The notes: generated by a model from the letters alone, not told the origin. A stretch of 64,000 nucleotides of DNA from Spirometra erinaceieuropaei (GCA_902702965.1 CACRXP010000112.1:90352-154351); one strand, 5' to 3'. Positions 22,783 through 33,474 are shown, numbered from the stretch's first letter. Translations and numbers: made by a program.

Positions 22783-23189
22783 TAGTTCAAATAAAACGAT
22801 GTAACGATGGAGACTGCAACTACGTTGGGGAAACCGGACGGAAATTGCAGAACCGCCTACATGGGCACAAACTGACAACTCGGAGACAAGACCAAACTCA
22901 GCTGGCTGCTCACATCGGGTAAACTGGTCATCGTTTTGATTTTCAAGGAGCAGTCGTCTTAGACAGAGACACCTCAGGGACAGAACGTCTCACACTTGAG
23001 GCTTGGTACTCAGATGCCAACTCCATCAACAGGCATCTAGGCCTTCCCTCGGCTTATAAAGTCCTACGTCACAACATACGCCGCGACGAAGACAAGACAG
23101 TCATACCAAGCCTAAGAATACCGAACAAACACGGCTTGTCGACCAATTCACCCAAAAGGGGGACGCAAACTCAATTAACCCCAATTTAG
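22783..23189 (+). pseudogene. Penelope-like GIY-YIG fragment of a second lineage
   Basis: In one frame the sequence gives CNDGDCNYVGETGRKLQ, NRLHGHKL, QLAAHIG, a TAA at 22920-22922, TGHRFDFQGAVVLDRD, ERLTLEAWYSDANSIN and RHLGLPSAYKVLR, ending in TAG at 23187-23189. CNYVGETGRKLQNRLHGH is the YIG half of a GIY-YIG nuclease, and the TGHxFDF ... ERxxLEAW ... NRH order is the usual C-terminal end of the commoner animal PLEs. Families A and B in this window instead have CIYSFTC ... LATAEA, so this is a distinct PLE lineage. One stop codon and the absence of linker and reverse transcriptase make it a relic. Confidence 0.8.
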
Positions 23190-23464
23190 GTGACAGCGAT
23201 ACAGGAGGCCATCAACACTCACAAGCGACAGCGAGTTGGCCAAGCCAGCGAAAGAAGAAAAAAATCGGTCAGCCCAAAGTCAACTAATTCGACTGTCTGT
23301 TAAAAATTCAGATCGATTTTTGCACTAGAAGCTTTGATACTGGAGAGCTGTCCAAGTTCTTCGAAACGTCAGCCGAACAAGTCCCTCGATCCGGTGAGCA
23401 CTTCCTTTTCCTCACACAGGGCATAAGAACAGGAGCCGCCTCCAACACCGGGGGCTTCGAGCCA
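23190..23464. other. Flank between PLE relic and telomere-like tract
   Basis: Includes GTCCAAGTTCTTCGAAACGT, which may be PLE tail, but no feature is secure. Confidence 0.3.
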
Positions 23465-23665
23465 ACTTCCGGTGGAGTCAGAGTTAGATCTAAGGCAAGG
23501 ATTAGGGTTGAGTTAGTGCTTAGGTCTAGAGTTAACTTCAAAGTAAATGGTAACAGATTGGGGTTAAGGCAGGGACTAATGCTTACTGCAGAATTCAGGT
23601 TTAATTTTGGGTTAGAACCAAGATCAGGACAACGGTTTAGTCTTATATTGGCATTAATGTTGGAG
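23465..23665 (+). repeat. Degenerate TTAGGG-like tract 1
   Basis: Repeated approximate hexamer-like words (GATTAGGGTTGAGTTAG, GTGCTTAGG, TTGGGGTTAAGG, TTTTGGGTTAGAACC) show the GTTAGGG period in a decayed form on the plus strand. It is not a functional telomere; it resembles an old interstitial telomere-like repeat or a low-complexity unit expanded from one. Confidence 0.6.
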
Positions 23666-26299
23666 TCAGGACATAAAGAATATATTGCCCTTTCTGGAAT
23701 TATGTGCAGCCCACCTTTATTACGCGGGCGGGACGTACCTGTTTTTTGTCATGTTCAGACGTCCACCTAAGTCATTTTCGCCCAGACCAGAGGTAATTTC
23801 GATGGTTTATAAACTGCCCACCCTCAACATAAGCCGGTATAGAGTTGGAGGTTTGCGGTCTGAATCACAGTTTACTAACGAATGTCGATAATATTTAGAC
23901 AAGGGAAAAAACTGCTTCCTGGTGTTCTGCAAACGGTAAGTGAAGTCGGATCGATGAAAAATAGAGGGTAGCTGATGATAGTGCTGATAGGTCTGTTTGA
24001 GACGGAAGCGTAATACGTGGTACAACGGCATCTAGTTTGAAGCAAGGTTTGATTCTTTTTAGGACTAGTGCCTCGTCAGCGTAATATAAGTTAAGTTCAG
24101 ATGGCAGAGAAGCGAAGGGAAAATTCACAAGAACAACAATTAGCTAGTTTAGAGCAAGTTGCTTCTGGTTACATTGTACGAACCAGGAAGAATTTCGCTC
24201 TCGAGTCTCATAGGCTTATGCGAACTTATACAAGGTTGGAAAAATAACGCTCAATTTCTCTTATGGCGCCAAGTAATCTTGCGCTAATTGCGGCTGAAAT
24301 TAACTCCAGCATGCATGAGCCTGAAACTGCAAGTGTTCTTTTTAAGACAAAATGTGAAGGATCAAACTCCGAAACGCTCTATTATACTTGATGGTTTTCT
24401 GGACACCTTCAAGGCCCTGAATCGTTATTTAAGAGCATATCCAAACGACGCATTCTGTCTCAATGTTGCTGTAATAAAAATTATTAACCGTATATAAACG
24501 AGCATATATACACTAACTTTGGACGTTTTCCGTAGTGGAAATTATCGTCTGCATTACAAACGTTGACTGAAAGTTAGCTGAATTTTTTCGGATTCCGCAA
24601 AATGAACTATTACTAGCACAAAGTTGGTCGACTAAGATCTTTGAAGTTCGATGACAGTATTTAGTGAGTGGTAAGGGATCTTCCATGCCTGTCTCCCAAG
24701 TCCGTATTTGCATGATATGTAGTCAGAACACTAATTCTCGAACTTTATGCAAACTCACTAATATTTTCTAAAACGAGCATACAAAAGTTTATTTGCTGCA
24801 CTTATATTGCGGGAAGTTNNNNNNNNNNNNNNNNNNNNNNNNNNNNNNNNNNNNNNNNNCTAACTTCATATAATTCATTAAGTGATATTGATAACTATAT
24901 ACGATCTTAATTTTTTTGCAGGTAAACAAGTGAAGAGTTAAGGCACGAACTTGTTTTTTACTTTACACAACAACTTATCTGAAATCGACAAAATACCAGG
25001 GTCTACAACTATCTTTACAGGGGCCCACACCAAGACTAAAACAGTCATTATTTTTTTCGTTAATTATGCAATACACTCTCACTTTATTGCAGTTAACCTT
25101 TTATATGATGTATTACATGATTTACCTTTGGTGCGGCTTCCTTAGTGCTCTATTTGAAAATGCATTGTCATTTACCAAGACTGGCCGCTTCATTGCCGAA
25201 AGCACTTTGGGTGTAATTTACGAGGCGTTATTAACATTTACCAAAAAGCTTTATGCTTATGACCTGACATACAGGCAGCATAATTTTGGGTTTATTTGCA
25301 GTCCCAAGTCAGCCATCCGCAACCTCGGCCGTCACAATTGAGATTTGAATTGGGTTCATTAGGATGTGTCGCAGGCTTGAGAAAAAAGGTCTCCTATTTG
25401 TGCTACGAGTCAAAGTCTTATCGGCAGCGGCTGACAATACCGAAAGTCTAACCCCGGCAAAGTCCCAGTTAACAGACACACGTGGTGTCAATTTTACAAA
25501 CTGAGGAAGGATATTGCAAAGCCATTTACTATCGCACATAAATCTTTTAAGAGTCAATCACTACGGGTGGAGATTCTCCGCATTCACATTTTAGTGAACA
25601 AACTATCATCCAAATCAGTTTTTTGGATAAATCAGGTTTAAGTTCTAGAGAAAGCAAGTTTCAAGCGGTAACTTTAACTTTTTCAATCTCTTCACAGTCC
25701 CTGATCAGGTTATCGTCCGAAAAAGCGCATCTATCAAATTAGATTTTTCTATCAGCTGACTACTGTGTGAGACGGAAAAATCAGCGTTCCCCTAGTTTAC
25801 TCTGTTTGTTAGACAAATCCACTCTTTCACACACGATGGAGACAAAATAAAAAATCCCAGTTGTTCACATCATGCAACTGTGTTTTGCCCCCTTGCAACT
25901 TGTAGCAACAGGCGTAACGTTGCCCTTATCCCGAAGATCACGGATGTCAGTCAACGCCTTATTAATTGCAGCCGCCGGAGGATGTAAGTGAAATGCTAGA
26001 TATTCGCCTAGGCTGAACTTTGAATGCAGCCCAGTGTGCTGATTTTGTGAATGCTTTGAACAAAAGGATCTATACACGTGTGATTTTCGTCGTTGCGTCG
26101 CCTACAGCATTGCAATTAGGCAACACTTCAACAGGCATCATTTCAAATTTGCAAAGAGTAATAAAACTAAAATGATACAACCTAAAAACTGATCGTTTTG
26201 AATAAAACCAAGACAAGCTGTCCTACTCGTAAGTGAATACGTGATGAAGAGTAGAGAGCAAATTTAGTCGGGGTTAATTTGCGTATTATTACTGCACAG
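23666..26299. other. Unassigned AT-rich stretch
   Basis: No recognised gene. Several open frames of 60-91 codons occur. A pyrimidine-rich acceptor-like site (TTAATTTTTTTGCAGGT) sits near 24920, but the frames after it (24951-25341) contain no motif. A 41-base gap lies at 24819-24859. Confidence 0.4.
24819..24859. other. Assembly gap (41 N)
   Basis: Run of unknown bases in AT-rich sequence. Confidence 0.95.
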
Positions 26300-26485
26300 C
26301 AAACAGATTTTGTCGGTTTAACGACAAAAGACTCTTTAAACAAAAGTAAGCATAGCTTTAGAGCCTTATCACACCGTCCACCTAGTACTACAAATAGTTT
26401 AAGTTCAAAAAGTTCATCGGAGCTTCCGCAAGATACAGATGACATTTTGGGGACCCTACTTGTACGACACAGTAAATCAAACTGA
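26300..26485 (+). CDS. Candidate terminal exon, serine-rich (hypothetical)
   Basis: After an acceptor-like site (GTATTATTACTGCACAG ending 26299) an in-frame stretch encodes about 61 residues with a polar, serine-rich composition: FRALSHRPPSTTNSLSSKSS, then SELPQDTDDILGTLLVRH, ending in a stop at 26483-26485. Such composition is common at disordered C-termini and differs from the surrounding random-looking translations. There is no upstream partner exon that I can assign, and the antisense frame is also open over 106 codons. The call is tentative. Confidence 0.2.
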   Translation, partial: QTDFVGLTTKDSLNKSKHSFRALSHRPPSTTNSLSSKSSSELPQDTDDILGTLLVRHSKSN

Positions 26486-26978
26486 ATGCAGCAAGATCTC
26501 ATTCCTATCGGGTTTTGTGAGTTCGGCCGCCTAAATGCATGTTTCTTCAGTGTGGTAAATTTAGAATTTCAGTAGACTAACTTCATCTGTACTAGGCATC
26601 CTGCAGTTTTTTTATTTTATGGTCGTTACTCGTTAGCAAACAACGCATCCGCAACAAAAAAACACTTTTGAACACTTCTGTATTCACGCTCCTCGGCGCT
26701 TCAGTGAAAGTTGTAAATGCCCATAGCTAATTGATTTCTACTATGCTTGAAATAGCCCTCGCATATATAGATGAGAAAGCGCTGTGCGCCTAATTACGGA
26801 ATTTATACGGACTAAACAAGTGTTCATCTGCCGAGAGGTGAGGGCTCAGACGCATCACAGAGTCACCAAATAAGCATTTTCAGAAATACAACTTCGTAAA
26901 ATGTTAAATGGGGACTTTAGTCCCTGCAAGTTCATTGGGAGCCTTTAGGTTGGGACAGTTCAGCAGACATATACTTAC

Positions 26979-27457
26979 CAAAGAGAAGAGCAACTAGGCC
27001 AGGTGGGAGGTTTAACGTGGCATGCAAAAGCGCCGCGATGGCCTGCGAGCCGACAAAATAGTAAGAAACTGGGACCACGTGCGGGCTGGTCAGCGTCTGG
27101 AGGATGCCTCCGAGGAGTGTGCAGTTGGCAAGCCAAGTGGCGAAGAGCAAAAAGCATCCAAGTACCAGTGGAAGCCAACCCGGTCTACAGTCCTGTCTCT
27201 TTTCTCCCAAGTTAGCCTCGCGAGTCCAGGCGGTATGTCGAATCTGCCGCTCAGTCCGAGTGGAGGCCGCGACCTCTGTCCTGGCAACGTCTAGCCCACT
27301 AGTCAGGTAGAAGAACAACAGAAATAGGACCGGCGGGTTGACGGGCATGTTTACGAGATAATGACAAAAAGCATGGGACGTTGAAGGATTCGTGGCAAGG
27401 GCGTTAAGTAGCACTTCAGTAACCGGAGTGGCCAAGGCTGGGCTGTTGCTCGAACAG
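26979..27457 (-). CDS. Candidate exon of a multi-pass membrane protein (hypothetical)
   Basis: A GC-rich open frame on the minus strand ends exactly at a strong 5' splice site, TTTG|GTAAGTAT (donor at 26978-26971), after 152 complete codons counted from 27435. Three hydrophobic segments can be read: PPVLFLLFFYLTSGL, WLPLVLGCFLLFATWLANC, and YYFVGSQAIAALL to VALLFG, separated by a charged loop rich in Arg and Glu (VARTEVAASTRTERQIRH). The first in-frame ATG is at 27348-27346; translation upstream is open to a TGA around 27465, and CTGATACAG at 27466-27458 could be an acceptor, so the exon may be internal. Beyond the donor only 14 more codons are open, as expected for intron sequence. I do not recognise the family. 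GC content well above its AT-rich neighbours supports coding, but no partner exon was found. Confidence 0.4.
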
Positions 27458-28090
27458 CTGTATCAGCGCGGTAGCGACGGCGGCCACCTAGCGCGTGAGA
27501 ACTGTTTACTGACTTTTATTTCAATTGGAGAAAGTGCATTTGATCAGTCAGGAGATGAGCCAATAGCAGACGGAGGACGCGAAAGCACGCGCGCCAGTCG
27601 CTACGAGCCAGATTATTGTTGTAGAGTGTGCGCGGTTTCGTAATCTGCTTTGGCACCGCGCAGTCTGCGACCGCATATCGAAATTAACTTGACGATAATT
27701 TTTAACTCCGAGACACCATACCACGTTAGGGGATGGTGAACTTCCCCTAAAAACCAATGAGAACTAAAATATGTACAAAGGTTTCGTCTTCTTCGGGGGA
27801 TGATCAAAACAACCGGATCTCTGGACCTCGAATCTTCACACATATTACGCTAGTTGATCCACAGTTATGTGGAAAAATTAGGTGATTATTTTGCAATTTA
27901 CGAATTATAGGTATTTCAGTTAATTTTTGTGAGTGAAGTTCTTCAGGATGATGTGTTGTTTACTTTCAAAGGTTTCAAATGCCCACGTGCAGAGCATACT
28001 GTTTCGTCGTGGTAAAGGATCATCAGATTTCCCGTCTAGATTCACCTCAAATTATGTTAATAAGAACCTTAGCTAGACTTTCCCGTGCAG
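27458..28090. other. Unassigned flank of the membrane-protein exon
   Basis: If the exon at 26979-27457 is first, this would be its promoter side; no TATA box or other element can be named with confidence. Confidence 0.25.
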
Positions 28091-28327
28091 ATGAAAAAAA
28101 GGACGAAAAATGCAAAGCCTTCTAATCAGACTGAAGTTGGGAGTGATCAAATTGCTTTCAGGCAAATTAAAGGCAAAATTAATGTGTGTTATTTCATTCA
28201 AAAATTATTCGGAAGGCCAGCGAGGGTTTTAGAAAAGAAAACAGACACGAGGGAACGGTTAGTGGATTCTCATCGGTTATGTTTAAACGAAATAATATTT
28301 TTTGACTCTTATGTTGCATTTATGTTA
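28091..28327 (+). CDS. Candidate internal exon followed by a possible 6-nt micro-exon
   Basis: An acceptor-like CTTTCCCGTGCAG ends at 28090. The frame starting ATG at 28091 runs 79 codons, exactly in phase, to a donor-like GTAAGC at 28328. The translation is lysine-rich at the start (MKKRTKNAKPSNQTEV) and has no recognised domain. Then comes a 52-nt possible intron ending in an excellent acceptor, CTTTTCTTCTGCATTTTCAG (28379), and six bases later a consensus donor GTAAGT at 28386. The small intron and 6-nt exon (28380-28385) would suit flatworm gene structure, but nothing independent confirms transcription. Confidence 0.15.
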
Positions 28328-28385
28328 GTAAGCCCACTCTATTAATATCTTTACCGCCCCTTTTCTTCTGCATTTTCAGAACTGC

Positions 28386-28829
28386 GTAAGTATGAGTTTG
28401 AAACGATTTTCCTTGCAACTGTTCTAAATTTGGTTCTTTTTATACTAATCTGAAGTGAACAGTTTAAAAATTTATTGAGTCACAAAGGCAGAAAGGTAAA
28501 ATACATTACGTATCCGTGCGGTATAGAAAATGCTAATCAGCGCATGCTGCTGAAAATAAATTAAACAGGATCCTCTACCGGCGCGAGATATCAGATTTCT
28601 GTTTGGCAGATTTTACGGGCCACAAAACGGTGAATCATTTGCTCCAGATTAGGGGATGAAATCTTTGACTAAAACATCCCCACTAATTTGAAGTGGATAC
28701 ATAGAGCTTTTTTCAGTTTTTATCTTCAGGTTAAGTTCGCGTTTTGCACTTTTTTCGGATATATGGTAAAATATCAGTCTGTTTTAGAAACCGAATGAAC
28801 ACATCTTCGACATCCTAGTCTTAATTTGA
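28386..28829. other. Unassigned AT-rich stretch
   Basis: No feature recognised. Confidence 0.35.
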
Positions 28830-29135
28830 AACTTCGCGTTTCTGCAAAAGGCAAGCAGCCAACTGTTTACAATTGACAGGAATCTGGCATTGGTCGATCT
28901 TGCCAAGAACCAGAAGAAAACAGGAACAAAGCAATGCTTTCACAACAATGGAAACGATTCCTTTGGAATAGACGTGCATGTAGAGACGCAAGTGATTAGT
29001 ATGTCGTCCTGTACGAAGTGTGATAGACGGTTTTCAAAAACTTTATTCACCCTCCATTCAGATAGGCGCTTTAGAGACGAACGAAACGTAGCTCACGTAC
29101 GAAGATGCAAAAAGGATGTGGACGAGAACAAGTGA
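28830..29135 (+). CDS. Candidate open frame with Cys/His cluster (hypothetical)
   Basis: The frame is open from a TGA near 28828 to TGA at 29133-29135, about 100 codons. Its C-terminal third reads SSCTKCDRRFSKTLFTLHSD then RNVAHVRRCKKD, giving Cys-x2-Cys-x11-His and a later His-x3-Cys. This resembles a zinc-binding finger but the spacing does not fit a standard C2H2 or C2HC finger. There is no in-frame ATG near its beginning, so it would have to be spliced. It may equally be a chance frame. Confidence 0.2.
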   Translation, partial: NFAFLQKASSQLFTIDRNLALVDLAKNQKKTGTKQCFHNNGNDSFGIDVHVETQVISMSSCTKCDRRFSKTLFTLHSDRRFRDERNVAHVRRCKKDVDENK

Positions 29136-30984
29136 GACCGAAATGAGCAGTTCAAACACGTTGCCCCTTCTCAGGCGGTTGTGCCGTTACCCTTGACCTA
29201 GGCTGATCCCGTGCTCGAACCGAGGCTCGTTTCGATATGTAGTCTGAATGCGAGCGTTATTTCACTGTGCTGTCGGTTGCGATTGCAAATATCCAAAATA
29301 AGGGGCAGGTCTTGTTTTCTTGTTCTTATCGTATTCTTAAGTTCATTCCACATTTCCTTGCTACTGCGATCAGGGCAGGCGGTTAGTATGGTACGTACTG
29401 GGCGTCCGATCGTAGGTCAGTTGTTAATTTACTGTCGGGGGTTACATGGCCCTCTGCACTGTGTATATATTCGGACTTTATGACAAAATTGGACGGGTAT
29501 GCTCCTGAGGTCAGTTTGCTGCAGCGATTTTTCTGCTCAAACTTTCCGTTTTTACGGAATCGTAACGAGTCCTTACAGAATAAATGATTTTTCACTTCAT
29601 GAATATGTGTAAAAGGGAGTCTTGTCTAAAAGCTGGTCACCTTGGTCGTTTTGAACGTTTTTTGTGTTATTTCAGTTTAGCTGTGAAAAATCGAAATAAA
29701 AAGAATGATTTTTCAGGAGACACTGCCTTTACATTTAAAATCTCCAAAGTAAAAATTTCTTCTCTTCTCACAGAGGCTACCAACACGCATACTATGTCAA
29801 ACGCTCAAAAAAGATAAAACAAATAGACAGTGTAGTTTGATGGGACCACGTTAGGTGCTGAACGGAAAACAGGTACGATCTTTTGGTGTCGTGCTACAGG
29901 TAATCCTAATTTCCATCAGTGGTTTACAGTAAATCACAAATCAAAAACACGGCTGATCTTCTCAACTGACTGATTTACCCGCGCGCTTACAACCCTGGTG
30001 TAAGAAAAACTCCCTTTAGCAGGTGCAAGCCTATTTATCTAAATACTCTCTGTCCGGAAGATCAGGGATAACAGAATGTTAAGAAATGTTTTATGTAACA
30101 GAGTACATGGTTGTTACTCTAAGGACACCAAACATGCTTTCTCATGTTTTCACAATAACTAGGCGCTATAGTTTTGGCATTTTTGCAGCAAATGCACTGT
30201 GAAGTTATTGTGAGGGTCGAGGTATGTATAAAGCACTAGCTATCTTTTTAGAAGTAGTATTAGGACGAAAGAAAAGTTAAGTACACAACTGTACATGCTT
30301 TGGCTAGATTTCGAATTGTGCGCAGTTTTAAATTACCCTAATTTAAAATCCTGTATCAAGCCAAACCTAAAATGTACTTTTAGCAAATGTACTTTAAACA
30401 GAAACTAACATGCGTTTCCAGTTATCGAAGGACTAGGAATATAACCGAGCGAATTGGCTGGCATTTCATCTATAATTGTGTTAAGTCTTGAGAAGAACAG
30501 ATCGGGGATCTTACTTGCGGAGGCAGGGTTCTTTGAAAACTTAGCAGTCAGCACCAATGCTCGTACTGCAACTTGTGTAGTTCAGTCAAATATGACATGG
30601 GAAACACTCTTCTAAATTAAATGTGAATGATATGTTTTATTTTTGGTAGCCTTAGCTCCGATAAAAACTGAACGTCCACCTTAACAGCAGTTAAAATGCA
30701 TGAAGTATTAGTTTTGTCTCTGTCAGAGCGCAATGTTAACTAAAACATTTTTTGGCCCAAGGAGGCCACAATCCATTTAGTGCTATCTAATGCAGATGCT
30801 TGAAAATTATTCCACTAATGACCAAATAAATTCTAGCGGTTGCCTCTCACTTCCATTATATTCAGTAGCATGACACCGCAGAAAGTGACAATGGGTTCCA
30901 GGGATGAAATCTGGAAATACAGTAACCAAAATATATCTAATTATAAACTACAGGAAATAAAAAGCCTCAGAGAGTTGAAAATCT
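29136..30984. other. Unassigned stretch
   Basis: A minus-strand frame at about 29200-29420 without ATG reads TACPDRSSKEMWNELKNTIR and onward for roughly 70 codons; it looks protein-like but I do not recognise it. The rest is AT-rich with no features. Confidence 0.3.
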
Positions 30985-31012
30985 GTGAAAGGAGGGCGCT
31001 CACCGATCACGC
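30985..31012 (-). repeat. SINE family C tail fragment
   Basis: GGGCGCTCACCGATCACGC followed by TACG matches the distal end of the SINEs at 58557 and 31424. Only about 28 bases are shared. Confidence 0.4.
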
Positions 31013-31423
31013 TACGAATCACCAAATATTTCCACTCTAGTAATAATCCGCATATTAAATCAAGCAACTCACGCAAATTACTAGACCCAAGACGGCCCAG
31101 GAACTGCCTTCAGGGATTCAGCACAACATAAAATCGAGCAAAGCCTGTACGTGGGAAAAACATGTAGAAGCGTTAGAATCTGAGTGTGGTCGTGGTTACA
31201 AATCATGAAACGTCGTAAGCATATCGTAAACATCCACTGATGCACAACAAAGTCTCTGTCCCATGAAATGACCGGAAGTCAGAATAAAATGTAAATAGAA
31301 AAATTCGCAAATATGACCTCGTTGACCGGTGGCAACACGAGAAACCGGTAAGTTGGTCGATGGCACCATCATAGCACTTGCAAGTTTAAAGCCAAAGCAA
31401 AGGAGCAAATGGTAGAGAAGCAG

Positions 31424-31561
31424 GGGGGCGCTCATCGATCACGCTATGGAAATCACACATCCCGTTGTGCCTTGCGGCCCTCTCTCGAGTACCGACAGCA
31501 GCATCGCAGCGGCGTGTAATATAGGCCGAATAGCATTACCGTTAAAGACAAGAGAGACTGG
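31424..31561 (-). repeat. SINE family C, distal half (split copy)
   Basis: GGGCGCTCATCGATCACGC, CCGTTGTGCCTTGCGGCCC, and AAAGACAAGAGAGACTGG correspond in order to 58557-58690. The copy stops abruptly at AGACTGG (31555-31561) and resumes at 31961 with AGACTGGAATGGTCATTTCT, the expected next words. Confidence 0.7.
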
Positions 31562-31960
31562 GATTGCCGATACAAGCGAAGATGCGAGTTCCAGGAACTA
31601 GTTGACCAGAAGAAGAAGCGATCGCTGGAACAAGGGCTCTATTCGCCTGACGTTTCGAGTTCTCACTTGAATCCATCATCTGAGACAGTGGCAGAAAAGG
31701 GTGACTCGTACACAGGAAGTTGCAGTATTTATAGGATGCGGTCGATATGCTATCGCATACCTATAACAATTCCTCGCGCTCCCCTTCATCAAGGATTGTT
31801 GCCCACTGGTGCGCTAATTGCTTAATGGCCGGCATGCAAATTGTTAATTGCCGAAATGTCATCGCCCGTGTTGGATGCTGGTGTGATGATTGTTCGGCCA
31901 TCTGGCTCACCGGCTTGCGCGCTCCCCGAGTGGTCAATTACTTTGGCCAGCCTATGCCTC
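31562..31960 (-). mobile_element. Non-coding PLE-end unit (solo pseudo-LTR, retrozyme-like) inside a SINE
   Basis: A 399-bp insertion between two copies of AGACTGG. Read on the minus strand it begins GAGGCATAGGCTGGCCAAAG and contains GCCGGTGAGCCAGATGGCC, AGCAATTAGCGCACCAG, ATAAATACTGCAACTTCCTG, a hammerhead-like motif and the terminal words CAACTAGTTCCTGGAACTCG and GTATCGGCAATCC. The last part matches the end of the family A copies at 20190-20410 and 18140-18370. It encodes no protein. In animals, small non-coding units made of a PLE-type hammerhead repeat (retrozymes) are mobilised in trans; this unit has the expected size and a clean target duplication. Confidence 0.65.
31644..31690 (-). 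ncRNA. Hammerhead-ribozyme-like motif, slightly degenerate
   Basis: Minus strand: CAGATGA in place of CTGATGA, then TGGATTCAAGTGAGAACTC and GAAACGTCAGGCGAATAGAG. The GAAAC box (31652-31656 on the reverse) is intact, but one conserved core base of the first box differs. Confidence 0.4.
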
Positions 31961-32095
31961 AGACTGGAATGGTCATTTCTGGCTTACAGAGCGTCGTCAG
32001 CTAGTCATACTCAACTCCGAAGTGTGGAGCATCTGGGGCTCGATCCCGCGACCTATTGGTTAGAAGTACAACGCTCCAACCCACTGAAAAACTTT
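31961..32095 (-). repeat. SINE family C, tRNA-like head half (split copy)
   Basis: GAATGGTCATTTCTGGCTTA, GTCGTCAGCTAGTCATAC and GGGGCTCGATCCCGCGACC continue the SINE. The reversed B box reads CGGGATCGAGCCCC, and GGAGCGTTGTACTTC corresponds to the anticodon region. The A box side is truncated or diverged at about 32095. Confidence 0.65.
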
Positions 32096-33043
32096 TACTA
32101 CCGTTGAGAGACAAGCCGCCATGTTGCCAATTTTACGTGTAACTCTCGTCTCTTATGGCCTACCGCTGCAAATGTTCAAATTACCTAAAATAATGGCTGC
32201 GTAAATTTTACGAAATGTTTCTTCAATGCTAAATAATTCACCAAACCCAGCTTCCGCAAAAAGAACACATAATGCACACACTTACGGAATCAAAATATAC
32301 TGCGCGTTACCCTTTAGCAGAATTTGTTGGTACTTAATTCTCCCCTTATCAACTGCACTGGTTCCATGGCCAGTGGACAACTGCCCCCTTTCGAAGTTTT
32401 CATCTGGAAGCAAGGAAGCAATATTGGCTATCGTGCGTCTTTTTGATCGTTAATACTCAAATATGTCAGTAGCTTTCTAGTCATAGCACTGACAGCCACC
32501 GCACTGACTCCTAACCAAAATGTCATGCCTGTATTTATCAAATAAGGCGATTTTGCGCCCTCCTTGCCAGATTATACTAAAGTCTATTTTGCAAGCCTCG
32601 CTCAACCTGATTTTCCTTACAATAATGAGGATAATGCCAGAAGCTTAGTTTATTCATTTCCAAAGTAAGAAGCTTGTACATAACACCCTTCACTGACAAT
32701 GACCCATTCCTTTATTTCACTTAATTTATGTTTCGGAGGAAATCATATTCGAAATCGCGCAATAAATTAATCTAGGTAATTTGGCAGTCACCTTGCGGTG
32801 GGTGACGTAAATCATGGAATGTCGTGGATTTTGCAGAAAATACTCTTAATAAAAAACCACCCATCAAACCCCCCCCTCAACAGTTTAACAGCATCGAAGA
32901 AACGATTCGTTTTTCAAAGAAGGCAGGGCTGGGTTTGCAAGCAATCATTTAAAACTTGTGGTGCACGTTTTTTTTTAGCAAAAAACAGACGTTCGGAAGC
33001 TTGATTTAAACTAACTGCAACGGTATGCATGAGTAAAAAGAAG
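32096..33043. other. Unassigned stretch
   Basis: AT-rich, no feature recognised. Confidence 0.4.
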
Positions 33044-33474
33044 GCTAGATCGCAGTTGTTAGCCCAGAATGGGAAGCGGACGGCGACCTTATCCCTAATC
33101 CCAATCTTAACCCTAACGCTAACCTCAACCGTTACCGTAAACCGTTAACCCTAACATCAACCCTGACCCTAAGCCTAGCCGAAATCGTAAACGTAGTCGT
33201 AGCCCTTAGACATAGCCGTAACTGAGAAGCCTAACCGTAATACTGGAACCTATTCGTACGCTCAAACCCTAACCACAACCCGAAAACCGAAGCCTAAAGG
33301 CATAACCCTAACCGGAAAACCGGAAGTCATTAACCGGTACCCTAACCCTAACCTGAAACGTAAAACGGAAGTCAAATGTGTCAGATGTGATTATGGAGTC
33401 CCAGAAAATAACCCCAGTAAACAACCTCCCCAGCCATCTGTAATGCGGGTCCGGGATACCAACTGCGATCTAGC
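33044..33474. mobile_element. Degenerate telomere-like tract between perfect 15-bp inverted ends
   Basis: GCTAGATCGCAGTTG (33044-33058) and CAACTGCGATCTAGC (33460-33474) are exact reverse complements. Between them, 33082-33370 is filled with decayed CCCTAA-type repeats (CTTAACCCTAACGCTAACC, GTACCCTAACCCTAACC). A related right end ACCAACTGCGATCT recurs at 55550-55563 after another such tract. This pattern fits a small non-autonomous element with an internal satellite, but no target duplication is obvious, so the classification is inferred. Confidence 0.55.

Noticed and set aside
33082..33370. True chromosome end
   Set aside because: The CCCTAA-like units are heavily mutated and ordinary sequence continues on both sides.
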